Source: Fibrobacter sp. UWB13
GTDB taxonomy: Bacteria > Fibrobacterota > Fibrobacteria > Fibrobacterales > Fibrobacteraceae
NCBI RefSeq assembly: GCF_900177805.1
Contig: NZ_FXAX01000001.1
Coordinates: 2,279,077 to 2,343,076 of the forward strand
Reading direction: 5' to 3'
DNA: 64,000 nt
The notes beneath the pieces were generated by a model. It saw only the letters and a list, made by a program, of their open reading frames with translations, searched no databases and was not told the DNA's origin. The translations under genes and the position numbers were made by a program. Positions 33,896 through 43,026 of the stretch are shown in pieces. Numbering within the stretch: the first letter of the stretch is position 1; every line of letters starts with the position of its first letter.

Positions 33896-35340
33896 AGCAT
33901 ATTCCCCCTGAACAAATCTTCCATTGTGATTTCTTGCTGTGCGACGCTGCTGTTGGCACCTTCGGCAACACCGTAGGTAGTCACCATTGTTGGTACGATA
34001 GCGTATTTGGTTTTCGTCTTAGTTCGGAAAAGTTCAGCCCTATCGCGAATATAGTCGGCGTATTCCGCCGTCATTTGATACTTGCCCATAGCGAATTTAA
34101 TTTCGCACAAGTTTATTGTTCTGTCCGCTCTTGAAATAACCAAATCAATTTGGGCTCCCTTTTCAGAATCGCTTTTGGGTACATATCTCCATGCAGATAC
34201 TTCCGTCGCTATGCCGGCAATGCCCAGTTTCTGCTTTATAGCATCAACATGCGTCATGCAAACTAGTTCAAAAGTCTGCCCCTGCCAACTTTCTACGCTG
34301 TGTGAGTTGAAATGCTTGCTCCACCATTGTTCGTCAAGGGAGTTGTTCGCCTGCACATACTTGAAATAAAAGAGTGTATAAAAATCAGACAACCGGTAAA
34401 TAGCGTCCTTGACCTTGTTGCCAAGCTGACTATAACGCAAAACGAAATCGCAGCGTTCAAGATTTTTCAGGACGATTGTCAACATTTTTCCGTCGAAACG
34501 GACCTGCTTCCCTATTTCAGAACGAGTCATGCCCTCTTTGTGATTAGCCAGCAGCTGCACCACTTGTATATAGTATTCCGCATGGGAGAACAACGCATTG
34601 TAGAGCTCGTCAAATTCTATTTTCAGCAAAGCATTCTTACGGAAGAAAAGACGGTCGATGTTTTGGACAAGGCTCAAGCGGGTATCCAGCAGACTCCAGT
34701 AAAACGGGACTCCGCCCAAAATCATGTACGCCTGGAGAATCTGGTATCTATCCCACGCACACCTTCTAGCTCGGAGGTATTGTTCCGACTCGTAAAGCGT
34801 AAAGGGGTTCAGGTAGATACTGTTCGTAATGCGGCAATGCAACCCGCCCTGGTTCTCGACGAGCTTATCGATCATCCAGCTGGTCGCACTGCCCGTTGCA
34901 ACAAACAAAATGTCTTTGCGGCGGGCGGCCCAACCATTCCAGAAGTTTTCGAACTCTTCGACAAAATCCGATTTTGGGGTGTCAATCCACGGCATTTCAT
35001 CAAAAAAGATGACTTTCTTATGGTCGCTTGATTGCGACTCGATCCATCCGGTTAGCGAATCGAAGGCATCTGACCAATCGGCAAACTCTGGCAATTTTGG
35101 CAAGTGCGCGTAATGCTTGATGGCCTTTGCAAAGTTTCGCAACTGCTTTTTTACGGGCAGGTTATGACCTCCGACAAAAGAAAAGTCGTATTGACGGTTA
35201 AAGAACTCTTCTACAAGGAAGGTCTTGCCTACGCGGCGACGGCCATAAACAACAACGAACTCCGACTGGTCACTTTTTAAGCAACGGTCGAGTTCCCCTA
35301 TTTCGCGATTTCGTCCAATCAGGTTCATCGGCATCCCCAT
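33892..35340 (-). CDS. AAA ATPase with DUF234-type C-terminus
   Basis: The protein has about 482 residues from the ATG at 35340; ATGs at 35334 and 35328 are equally in frame. It opens with NLIGRNREIGELDRCL, Walker A is YGRRRVGKTFLVEEFF, and Walker B is KVIFFDEMPW. A sensor region (FVATGSATSWM) and a winged-helix part follow. The C-terminal domain (about 330-470) has E-x-K nuclease-like features (INLCEIKFAMG). Such archaeal-type ATPases are widespread, often mobile, and of unknown role. Here it lies between hsdS and hsdR and overlaps hsdR by four bases; matching hairpin repeats flank the pair. Confidence 0.85.
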   Translation of the reverse strand: MGMPMNLIGRNREIGELDRCLKSDQSEFVVVYGRRRVGKTFLVEEFFNRQYDFSFVGGHNLPVKKQLRNFAKAIKHYAHLPKLPEFADWSDAFDSLTGWIESQSSDHKKVIFFDEMPWIDTPKSDFVEEFENFWNGWAARRKDILFVATGSATSWMIDKLVENQGGLHCRITNSIYLNPFTLYESEQYLRARRCAWDRYQILQAYMILGGVPFYWSLLDTRLSLVQNIDRLFFRKNALLKIEFDELYNALFSHAEYYIQVVQLLANHKEGMTRSEIGKQVRFDGKMLTIVLKNLERCDFVLRYSQLGNKVKDAIYRLSDFYTLFYFKYVQANNSLDEQWWSKHFNSHSVESWQGQTFELVCMTHVDAIKQKLGIAGIATEVSAWRYVPKSDSEKGAQIDLVISRADRTINLCEIKFAMGKYQMTAEYADYIRDRAELFRTKTKTKYAIVPTMVTTYGVAEGANSSVAQQEITMEDLFRGNML

Positions 35341-35370
35341 GCTATTTTCTCTAAATATACACAAAAGCTA

Positions 35371-35481
35371 GACAAATAATTTCCCCAAAGTGATATTTTT
35401 TACGAGATTTGGGAAAATATATGCTAAAAACAGCTAATAATTTCCCAAATCTGCAAATTTTTGTGAGATTTGGGAAATTAT
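35371..35481. repeat. Hairpin repeat set upstream of the ATPase gene
   Basis: Two roughly 60-base units each hold an inverted pair of AATAATTTCCC and GAGATTTGGGAAA. The second unit is a perfect 16-bp inverted repeat (35437-35452 and 35466-35481) with a 13-base loop. It matches the architecture of the set at 30685-30761, with paired changes in the two arms that keep the hairpin. It fills the gap between hsdS and the ATPase gene. Confidence 0.8.
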
Positions 35482-35488
35482 GTAGTTC

Positions 35489-36793
35489 CTAGGGAACTTC
35501 CTTTTTGCCGGTCACGTATTCGAAAATGAGTGATTTTTTGTATTCGTCAAGGGTTTCAAGCTGTTTTTGCTTGTCGGCGATTGTCACATCGATTTCGGAA
35601 CATTTTTCGTCGAGATAATCCACGATAGCCTTTTGCTCGGAAAGAGGAGGGAAGAGAATTGGCGTATTCCCTAATTTCTCTTTCGTATAGTGTTGAATTG
35701 TTGCCCGATTGCATATACGATCAATATATCCTAAATGATAAATAGCAAACAGCCAATAATACAAGAAGGTTTGAATAGTTGCAGCATTTTTACTTCTACA
35801 ACGCATAACTGAATTTTGAATGTAGCAAGGGTAAAATTCATTATGGTAAATAGCCGCAGTCCCCGCCATACCGCCTTCCATTACAAGCACATCTCCATCA
35901 TCAAGAAGAAACAGTTTTTTTTCGTATTCTGAAAAATACATTTGTTTATGGACATCAACATTAATTCCAGTCCATTTGATATTTGCCGCACACAAATAGT
36001 TTTCCAAACCAACATCTTTTTCAGAATCAATCATTTTCCCCAATGTTATATCAAATAGTCTTTTAATGTATGATGTTTTCCATCCTTCAGGGATTTTCCC
36101 AATCCATTCGATGCCGCTATCTTTTAATTTGACTTTGGGGTTAAGGCCCTTCGTGACAGCCTCGGTAATGACCGATTTCTTGTAGTCGTTCAAGATATCA
36201 ATCTGCTTCTGGATATCCGAACGAATCGAATCAATCTCGCCACACTTCTCATCCAAAAAATCCGCAATTCTCTGCTGCTCCGCAAGAGGTGGAAAAGGAA
36301 TGACATATGTACCAACATTTTCTGCAGAAAGATTTGCAGCACAAGATCCATTTTCAAACTTTTTTGTCTGTATCTCAGCAATCTTTGAATTTAATATGAA
36401 ATTAAGAAAATGATTGTTGATGTTTTTTGGTCTTAGCACTGTTAATGACGACGCTACCGTTCCCTCATCTTCAGATTCGTTTATTGAGCATAAACCAACA
36501 CTACCACGAAGACAGAAAACAATATCACCTTTTTTGATTTTTGCGCCACCTAATAATTTATAACGTTCGGGAGTTATATACTTTGTAATTTCCGGATTTG
36601 TATCCAAAACTGTAGAATGGATGTTGTTTGACGTGAGAAAAACAATTCCGTCATCTACAAGGTCATCCCCACTAGGATAATTTTTCCCTCTATCTCCATT
36701 GTAAAAATCAGCAACAAACTTGACTTTGGTCATCATCCAATCTTCTGGAATTTGCCCAATCCACTGAAAATCACAGTCTTTCATCTTACGCAT
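35489..36793 (-). CDS. hsdS: Type I restriction enzyme, specificity subunit HsdS
   Basis: The protein has 434 residues from the ATG at 36793, which has a GGGGG ribosome site. There are two target-recognition domains (about 10-150 and 205-370). Each is followed by a conserved repeat: PPLAEQQRIADFLDEKCGEI and PPLSEQKAIVDYLDEKCSEI, then a helix. HsdS sets the DNA sequence recognised by the methylase and nuclease. The start overlaps the end of the AbiJ-like gene by 8 bases. Confidence 0.94.
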   Translation of the reverse strand: MRKMKDCDFQWIGQIPEDWMMTKVKFVADFYNGDRGKNYPSGDDLVDDGIVFLTSNNIHSTVLDTNPEITKYITPERYKLLGGAKIKKGDIVFCLRGSVGLCSINESEDEGTVASSLTVLRPKNINNHFLNFILNSKIAEIQTKKFENGSCAANLSAENVGTYVIPFPPLAEQQRIADFLDEKCGEIDSIRSDIQKQIDILNDYKKSVITEAVTKGLNPKVKLKDSGIEWIGKIPEGWKTSYIKRLFDITLGKMIDSEKDVGLENYLCAANIKWTGINVDVHKQMYFSEYEKKLFLLDDGDVLVMEGGMAGTAAIYHNEFYPCYIQNSVMRCRSKNAATIQTFLYYWLFAIYHLGYIDRICNRATIQHYTKEKLGNTPILFPPLSEQKAIVDYLDEKCSEIDVTIADKQKQLETLDEYKKSLIFEYVTGKKEVP

Positions 36794-37688
36794 GCTTGCC
36801 CCCAACCTTGCCATAGTTAGCGGTCAAATAGTTCACAAACGCAGAACAGCTGACAAGCATAAATTTTGCTTCTTCAAAAGTGACATCGCTTTCAAACATA
36901 CCATTTGCATGTCTAACTCCGCCCTCATCACTCGTATAACCATATAAATTTGAAAAGGCGTTTTTTAAAGCCGAATGAATTACCAAGCCGTTATCTTCAA
37001 GCCGTTTAAGGGCCTGTCCCAATGTCGCTTTTTCATTACCAACAACAATTGAACAAATTGACTCTACTGCAGAAATGCTTTCCTTGATACAGTTCTTATA
37101 GTCTTTGTGTTCTCTATCCGCAATAAAGCCAACAGCCTTTTTTATATGAGCCCTTGTTCCTTCAAATTCATTATTGCAGGCTTCTTCTATGGAGTCAATT
37201 TCATTTTTATCCGTAATCGGTGTAATCCTACCATCAACAAATCGATAGCCCACATATTCCATTTCAAAAATTGAATTTATAGTTTCATAAAAACCTTTAC
37301 GCTTTTCAATTTCATATTTATCATATCGATGCATTGCTAGGAACTCAATAAAATCAAACACTTCATTAAAGAAAGCATTCGTAAGAATATCCTCTGTAAT
37401 AGCAATTATACGAGCAACGCTATAATGTTTACTTGAATCAATTCTTTTAGATAGCACAAACGTAATTATATCCTTGCATAAATCATTTTCTTTATCATAC
37501 AAGTACTTATCACCAAATGCACTAGCGTTTTTAAACTGTTCTTTCAAACTTTCGGATATACAATTAAATAAAATATTCCTAGTTCTATCATCCAATTCAT
37601 CAGTTTGCATCTGCGTATTGCAAGAACCCATTCCATGGGCCTCGCTAAATCCGCCACGAACATGAATCATGCTTTTACGTTCTGCCAT
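36786..37688 (-). CDS. AbiJ-N-terminal-domain / HEPN-like protein inside the RM operon
   Basis: The protein has 300 residues. The N-terminal part (FSEAHG... QTDELDDRTRNILFN) resembles the AbiJ_NTD4 domain of abortive-infection proteins. The C-terminal part (about 195-295, KNCIKESISAVESICSIVVG... to GGVRHANG) resembles the helical C-terminal domain of Abi/HEPN-like proteins, where Arg-His residues may be catalytic on RNA. The gene sits three bases after hsdM and overlaps hsdS, so it is a true operon member. It is AT-rich compared with hsdM. A guard or back-up function for the RM system is a possible role. Domain names are by pattern only. Confidence 0.72.
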   Translation of the reverse strand: MAERKSMIHVRGGFSEAHGMGSCNTQMQTDELDDRTRNILFNCISESLKEQFKNASAFGDKYLYDKENDLCKDIITFVLSKRIDSSKHYSVARIIAITEDILTNAFFNEVFDFIEFLAMHRYDKYEIEKRKGFYETINSIFEMEYVGYRFVDGRITPITDKNEIDSIEEACNNEFEGTRAHIKKAVGFIADREHKDYKNCIKESISAVESICSIVVGNEKATLGQALKRLEDNGLVIHSALKNAFSNLYGYTSDEGGVRHANGMFESDVTFEEAKFMLVSCSAFVNYLTANYGKVGGKHA

Positions 37689-37691
37689 ATA

Positions 37692-39791
37692 CTACCCAAA
37701 CAATTTTGCAATACGCTTGTTCACAGACTTATCGAGTTCTACAAATTCCTTCGCCAAATCCTTGCTCGCCTTGGGCTGCTGATACTTGTAAAAGTAGCGT
37801 GTGAACGGAATCTCAGCACCGGTTTTCACGACAGGCTTCTTGGCGCTTAAATCTTCTTCAAAGAAAGCCTTTGCGTCAGGGATATGAGGCAGCACTTCGC
37901 GAGCCATGTAATCGTTGATGCTTTCGGTGTACTTGACAATTTCGGTATCCTTCGAATCGTTATCCCAAAGAACATTGCCCTTCTTATCTTTCTGAATTTC
38001 GGCTTCCTTGTCCATTACAGAAAGGCCATCCGCAATCCTGTCGAGCAACTTCTTATCCACATCGGGGAACAATTCCGACAAACGCTCCATAAAGGAATCC
38101 GGTTCCAAGTATTTCTTCTTGCCGGTGTTCGCCTTTAGCGTTTCCATGATGAAATCGTAAATGGGCTTGCCCGCCTTCAACTTTTCAAGGAGCTTTTCTT
38201 CCTTGGTGGAGAGCTCCTCTTCGGAATTTTCAAGTTCGTTCACCTTCGCTTCGTCATAGACCGTATTCAACACACCCGAAACGACCAGATTTTCAATGCG
38301 TTCGTCAGTGATGGCATAGCTGCGCTGCAACGGCTGCTTGACCACATATTCGCGGTACATGAATTCTTCATTGTCGTAAATCTGGCAAAGTTCGTTCTCT
38401 TCAAAGTTCGCATAAAGTTCGGTAATGCGCTTGCGGTCTTTGGGAGTGATTTCGTTGCGCTTGTTTCCGAGGCTCTTACGCAACTTGTGGTAAATACCGC
38501 TCGCGTCAATGAGCTGCACCTTGCCACGACGCTTTTGACTCTTATTCTTCGAAAGCACCCAAATGTAGGTCGCGATGCCCGTGTTGTAGAAAAGGTCCGT
38601 CGGGAGCGCAATAATCGCTTCGAGCAAATCGTTTTCCAAAAGCCAACGACGGATTTGCGATTCGCCAGAAGCCGTACCACCCGTAAAAAGCGGAGAGCCA
38701 TTCTCAATAATCGCTGCACGGCCGCAAAGGTCATCCATCTTGTCGACCGCCGACTGGATAAACAGCAACTGCATATCGCCCGTTGCAGGCAAGTAGCCCG
38801 CCCCCCAGCGGCTCTGCGATTTCGTCTTTTCCTTATACACCGCCTCCTCAACACCTTCGGCAGCATCCTTGCCGCCCCAAGGTTGCCCAAACGGCGGATT
38901 CTCTACCATAAAGCGCATCTTGGTATTCGCAAAACAATCCGCCTTCATCGTGTCTTGCAAGCGGATATTCTCGGCGTTCTGCCCCTTGATAAGCATTTCA
39001 GCAAGGCATATCGCATAAGATTCCGGATTCACCTCTTGCCCGAAAAGACGGATGTCCGCTGTCGGGTTAAAACGCTTGATAAAGTTTTCCGTAGTGGAGA
39101 GCATACCGCCCGTTCCGCAAGCCTGGTCGCAAACGGTAATCACCTTGCCATCGTCAAAGATGTCGTCGCAACCTTCGGCAAGCAAGATGTTCACCATCGT
39201 CTTGATGATGTCGCGGCCCGTGTAGTGGTCGCCCGCCTCAGCGTTTTCAGAGAATCTGCGAATCAAGTCCTCGAAAATGTAGCCCATCTTTACATTGTCA
39301 ATCGTTTTCGGATTAAGGTCCAATTCCGAGAATTTCTTGATGACGCCGTAAAGGCGATTGTGCTTGTCCATCTTGTCGATTTGCTTTTCGAAATCGAGAC
39401 CCGACGAATTGCTCATGATGATTTCCTGAACGTTCGGCGAGAATGCGTTCAAGTAGCTCTTAAAATTCGAAGCAATGTGTTCTGAATCGTTCAGGAGTTC
39501 TGCAAGTGTGTATTCGCTCGTGTTGTAGAACTGGAAACCGGAAATTTTGCACATCGCCTTGTAAGGATAAGCGGGGCTCTTTTTGAACTGGGCAACAACC
39601 TTAGCCTTCGTGCCGGCAAGCGCACATTCAAAACGGCGGATAATCACCATCGGGATGATGACATCTTTGTACTTGTCGCTCTTGTAAGGGCCGCGAAGAG
39701 TATTCGCGATGGACCAAATAAAATTAACTTCAGTCGAAACATCTACCGGGGAATCGTCAAAAGCGGCGTCGATGACCTTGTTCTTGGACAT
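37692..39791 (-). CDS. hsdM: Type I restriction enzyme, methylase subunit HsdM
   Basis: The protein has 699 residues from the ATG at 39791 (AGGA about 9 bases upstream). The HsdM N-terminal helical domain is followed by an N6-adenine methylase domain with motif I (CDQACGTGGML) and NPPF (MVENPPFGQPWGG). A C-terminal extension of about 200 residues is helical and charged. With HsdS it methylates the target adenine to protect host DNA. It follows the DUF2971 gene in a minus-strand operon. Confidence 0.95.
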   Translation of the reverse strand: MSKNKVIDAAFDDSPVDVSTEVNFIWSIANTLRGPYKSDKYKDVIIPMVIIRRFECALAGTKAKVVAQFKKSPAYPYKAMCKISGFQFYNTSEYTLAELLNDSEHIASNFKSYLNAFSPNVQEIIMSNSSGLDFEKQIDKMDKHNRLYGVIKKFSELDLNPKTIDNVKMGYIFEDLIRRFSENAEAGDHYTGRDIIKTMVNILLAEGCDDIFDDGKVITVCDQACGTGGMLSTTENFIKRFNPTADIRLFGQEVNPESYAICLAEMLIKGQNAENIRLQDTMKADCFANTKMRFMVENPPFGQPWGGKDAAEGVEEAVYKEKTKSQSRWGAGYLPATGDMQLLFIQSAVDKMDDLCGRAAIIENGSPLFTGGTASGESQIRRWLLENDLLEAIIALPTDLFYNTGIATYIWVLSKNKSQKRRGKVQLIDASGIYHKLRKSLGNKRNEITPKDRKRITELYANFEENELCQIYDNEEFMYREYVVKQPLQRSYAITDERIENLVVSGVLNTVYDEAKVNELENSEEELSTKEEKLLEKLKAGKPIYDFIMETLKANTGKKKYLEPDSFMERLSELFPDVDKKLLDRIADGLSVMDKEAEIQKDKKGNVLWDNDSKDTEIVKYTESINDYMAREVLPHIPDAKAFFEEDLSAKKPVVKTGAEIPFTRYFYKYQQPKASKDLAKEFVELDKSVNKRIAKLFG

Positions 39792-39841
39792 GTAGAAAAT
39801 CCTTTGCTGTATCAAGGGAAAAAGTAAATAAAAATGAGGGA

Positions 39842-40606
39842 TTATTCAACCAACTCAGGCTTGAGTTTGAACGCATTTGGGTCAAGAGTTATCTGGTAAA
39901 TGTTGATATTCGGGTTCAATTTCTTTGCTATTTCAATTATTTGTTCCCTTTTTCGCTGCAACATATTTACGCCGAGATAAACCGATTCGAAGCAATCTGC
40001 AGTGAGTCTAGGGTAATGGCGTATTTCTTTTCCATCTATGGTTTCTTCTTCATCAAATTCTCTTGGTACATCACGCATTGCATTAGCCCATAATGGGTGG
40101 TCCGCAATTAAGCGCACTTCCTGTTCGTGCTCCCAATCCTTGGCTTTTGTTAGCAACATTTCAGACGGAGAAGGGCGGTCTCTAAAATAATCCGGTTTGT
40201 CGTTTATATCTCTATAAATAACCTCTTCAGCTTCTTGAGGAGCACTATAACCAATAAACCTATCCTGGCAACTCCGCAAAACCGCTTCTATATTTAAACC
40301 AATACAGATTCCTTTATGGTTGTTGTAGTAAGCCCACATAAGCAAGGAATCACACACCTTCGACAAGCAGCAAATCCATGTTTGCTCTCTATAATTTTTC
40401 ATGTCGTTGTATTTCATTTTAGAGAAGAAACCAGCAGGATTCAAGTTACGCTTATTCGGTGGAACATTCGAATAATCAAATAATGCTGGGTGGCAATCAA
40501 ACGGATCATTAAACTTCGTCGCATTGGTAAACTGAAGAGTTCGATTTTTCAGCATAGCCATGCCACCATCGAAATCAAGGTATTTATACAATATATCTGT
40601 CGCCAT
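39842..40606 (-). CDS. DUF2971 domain protein, first gene of the RM operon
   Basis: The protein has 254 residues. LYKYLDFDGGMAMLKNRTLQ, FNDPFDCHP, LLMWAYYNNHKGICIGLN and the KAKDWEHEQEVRLI segment are hallmarks of DUF2971. Proteins of this family are common near defence genes, but their activity is unknown. It is 50 bases before hsdM on the same strand and lies directly behind the predicted RM promoter, so it is co-transcribed with hsdM, the AbiJ-like gene and hsdS. Confidence 0.85.
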   Translation of the reverse strand: MATDILYKYLDFDGGMAMLKNRTLQFTNATKFNDPFDCHPALFDYSNVPPNKRNLNPAGFFSKMKYNDMKNYREQTWICCLSKVCDSLLMWAYYNNHKGICIGLNIEAVLRSCQDRFIGYSAPQEAEEVIYRDINDKPDYFRDRPSPSEMLLTKAKDWEHEQEVRLIADHPLWANAMRDVPREFDEEETIDGKEIRHYPRLTADCFESVYLGVNMLQRKREQIIEIAKKLNPNINIYQITLDPNAFKLKPELVE

Positions 40607-40679
40607 ACATTTTGCAAAATAGTTTATTACTTGAAATAAAATTGCAGTTGTCGCAAAATTTGCATATTACCTTTTCAAA

Positions 40680-40720
40680 ATTCTAACACCGTTTTTCTAA
40701 AGTCACAAGTTGTGACTTTA
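40680..40720 (-). promoter_or_regulatory. Promoter of the RM operon with an operator-like palindrome
   Basis: A perfect palindrome with 11-bp arms (TAAAGTCACAA and TTGTGACTTTA, one central base) spans 40698-40720. On the minus strand its second half provides TTGTGA (40708-40703) as the -35, followed by a 17-base spacer and TAGAAT (40685-40680) as the -10. This is well placed for a repressor to block the DUF2971-hsdMS-hsdR operon. Further short palindromes (TCGCAAATTGCGA at 40756, GCAAAATTTGC near 40653) lie close by. Confidence 0.7.
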
Positions 40721-40780
40721 AACGAGTGATTTCAGAGAATTAAAAAAAATGGAAATCGCAAATTGCGACATCCATGTTTT

Positions 40781-40816
40781 TTGGTGAACCTTTTAGTGAA
40801 CTTTTTGGTGAACTTT
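40781..40816. repeat. 12-base tandem repeat after the dNTPase gene
   Basis: GGTGAACCTTTT, AGTGAACTTTTT and GGTGAACTTTTT stand in tandem directly after the dNTPase stop codon. On the minus strand they would encode a KFTK-type four-residue repeat in a frame beyond the stop. Confidence 0.75.
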
Positions 40817-41992
40817 TTACTTTTCCCCAAAGCTCACGCCGAATGACTTTGGCATCACGATTTCCTTATAGGCGTTCATCAGATAGTCATCGGTCATTCC
40901 AGAGACGTAGTCGGCGACAATGCGCGGGAGCGATGTCGTTTCTTTGTACTTTTCGCCCAGCGATTCACACCAGTGATTGATTCCTGTTGCCTTTTTCACG
41001 CCAGACTTGAGTTCTTCAAGGCATTCTTCCAAGACAGTCCGGAACATCATCTTGATTTTTTCATCCTGGGTTGACTTTTTCGGATTCAAATAGATGTTTT
41101 TGTAGTTCCAGTTTTTCAGCTGATTAAGCGCATCGAAAACTTCCGGCGAAAAGACGAGAGTTTCTTTGTCTAGACTATTGTTGACAAGGTCTGTAATAAG
41201 CGTGTTGACGATTTCGCTATTTTTGCTTCCGAGAATTTTCGTGATTTCTTGGGGGATGTCTTCGCGTTTCACCAATTTCAAGATGATGGCATCTTCGATG
41301 TCGCGGCCAACGTACGCAATCACGTCCGAGATTCGCATGACGCATCCTTCCAATGTCATCGGGACCATCTCTTTCGATTTCAGCTTTCCGCTTAAGCTGT
41401 TTTTGTATTCTTCCAGCAGTTTTTCTGGAGTCTTGCTACGGTTGCAGCCGTATTCATTTTTCAGGATTTCGCCGTTGTGGCAGATGATTCCGTCGAGCAC
41501 TTGCGCGGTAAGGTTCAGTCCTTTGCCGTACGCTTCGAGGTCATTGAACAGTCTAAAGCTTTGAACATTGTGTTCAAAAATTCCTTCTCCGCAATCTTGC
41601 AAAAACTTCGAGACAATCCGTTCGCCATCGTGCCCAAAAGGCGTATGGCCCACATCGTGACCTAGCGAAATTGCCTCAATCAAATCCTCGTTAAGATTCA
41701 AAAAGCGTCCAATGGTCCTTGCGATTTTAGCGACTAGCTGCACGTGCAGCACACGATGCGTGATGTGGTCATTTTCAACAAGGCAAAACACCTGAGTTTT
41801 ATCAATGTATCGGCTATAGCAATAGGAATGGATAATCTTGTCTGCATCGCGGGAAAAATTCGGGCGGATATCGTCAGGCACTTCGTGATAGCGAATTGCG
41901 GAAGCGGACTTGCAGGCGTATTCTGCAAGCGAGTTTTCCTTTTCCATCAAGCGGGATTCAATTTGTTTCTTGACCGAGGCGTTCCATTCCAT
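40817..41992 (-). CDS. dgt: HD-domain deoxynucleoside triphosphate triphosphohydrolase (dGTPase family)
   Basis: The protein has 391 residues from the ATG at 41992. HD metal ligands are His79 (THRVLHV), the His112-Asp113 pair in LGHDVGHTPFGHDGE and a downstream Asp (MRISDVIAYVGRDIED). The family cleaves dNTPs to nucleoside and triphosphate. Such enzymes keep dNTP pools in balance, and several deplete dNTPs during phage infection. The gene is divergent from a PARG gene with 142 bases between, next to the RM operon, so a defence role is possible. The dgt symbol indicates family only. Confidence 0.88.
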   Translation of the reverse strand: MEWNASVKKQIESRLMEKENSLAEYACKSASAIRYHEVPDDIRPNFSRDADKIIHSYCYSRYIDKTQVFCLVENDHITHRVLHVQLVAKIARTIGRFLNLNEDLIEAISLGHDVGHTPFGHDGERIVSKFLQDCGEGIFEHNVQSFRLFNDLEAYGKGLNLTAQVLDGIICHNGEILKNEYGCNRSKTPEKLLEEYKNSLSGKLKSKEMVPMTLEGCVMRISDVIAYVGRDIEDAIILKLVKREDIPQEITKILGSKNSEIVNTLITDLVNNSLDKETLVFSPEVFDALNQLKNWNYKNIYLNPKKSTQDEKIKMMFRTVLEECLEELKSGVKKATGINHWCESLGEKYKETTSLPRIVADYVSGMTDDYLMNAYKEIVMPKSFGVSFGEK

Positions 41993-42134
41993 AAAGCAAT
42001 TCCATTTGGGTTTTAGATTACAGAAATATACATTTTCAGCAAAAAAGAGTACGCCCCTAAATTTTGACAAAAACTCGCCCACTTGACATTTTTCACTCAA
42101 AGAACGATATTTATAGAAAACACATTAGGTAATT

Positions 42135-42998
42135 ATGCAAAACAGAATTGACTACAAAAAATTAAATATCGAAGTTTACGAAGACACAGCAGAGCGTTGC
42201 CGCACAAATGCACGATTGCGTGAATCCATCGCAAGTTCCACCCGCGAACAGAAATTTACCGGCGAGGCAGAAAAAGTCGTTGTCGAGAACCGCAACATTT
42301 TCACGGAAAGCGCCAAAATTATCGTTTCACAAAAGCGAACGCTCGAAGCCGCCAAAGCATACGCAGGTACAAAAGTCGCAGTGCTCAATTTCGCATCGGC
42401 ATCGCACCCGGGAGGCGGCGTTACAACAGGCGCAGGCGCCCAAGAAGAAAGCATTTGCAGATGCTCGACATTGCATCCATGCCTAAAGGCACCCCAAATG
42501 GAAAAGTTTTTCTACGAGCCGCATTGGCACCAGAAAAACGCGCTCCACAACGACGACTGCATTTACACGCCTGGCGTAACCGTCATCAAGACCGACACAT
42601 CATCGCCCGAATTGCTTGACGAATCGGACTGGTACAATGTCGATGTTATCACCTGCGCTGCACCGAACTTGCGCAACTTCGAACGTAAAAAGGATTTACT
42701 CGTCGATAAATACGGCAGCGGTTCAATCACTGACGAAGGCTTAAAGCAGCTGCACATCAAGAGGCTCCGTCGCATTTTGGACATCGCAATTTTGAATAAA
42801 GTCGAAAGCATTATTCTCGGAGCATTCGGCTGCGGTGCATTCATGAACGATCCAAGAATCGTCGCAGAAGCAACCGCCGAAGCCCTCAAGGATTACCTGC
42901 ACGCGTTCAAGAATATCGAATTCGCCATATTCTGCCGCCCAGGATTCGAGCAGAACTACAAAGAATTCTGCAAATTGCAATGCATTAACCAATTATAA
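42135..42998 (+). CDS. Bacterial poly(ADP-ribose) glycohydrolase-like protein (TIGR02452)
   Basis: The protein has 287 residues. The signature GGG-x(6-8)-QEE is present (HPGGGVTTGAGAQEES), with the following SxxxRCSTL segment typical of microbial-type PARGs. The second half is a macrodomain fold (ILGAFGCGAFMNDPRIVAEA). The family removes ADP-ribose from proteins or nucleic acids, and it is often found near defence or toxin genes. It has AGGT before the ATG and a terminator downstream at 43027. Confidence 0.92.
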   Translation: MQNRIDYKKLNIEVYEDTAERCRTNARLRESIASSTREQKFTGEAEKVVVENRNIFTESAKIIVSQKRTLEAAKAYAGTKVAVLNFASASHPGGGVTTGAGAQEESICRCSTLHPCLKAPQMEKFFYEPHWHQKNALHNDDCIYTPGVTVIKTDTSSPELLDESDWYNVDVITCAAPNLRNFERKKDLLVDKYGSGSITDEGLKQLHIKRLRRILDIAILNKVESIILGAFGCGAFMNDPRIVAEATAEALKDYLHAFKNIEFAIFCRPGFEQNYKEFCKLQCINQL

Positions 42999-43026
42999 AT
43001 TAAAACGATTTTCCATATTAGAATGC

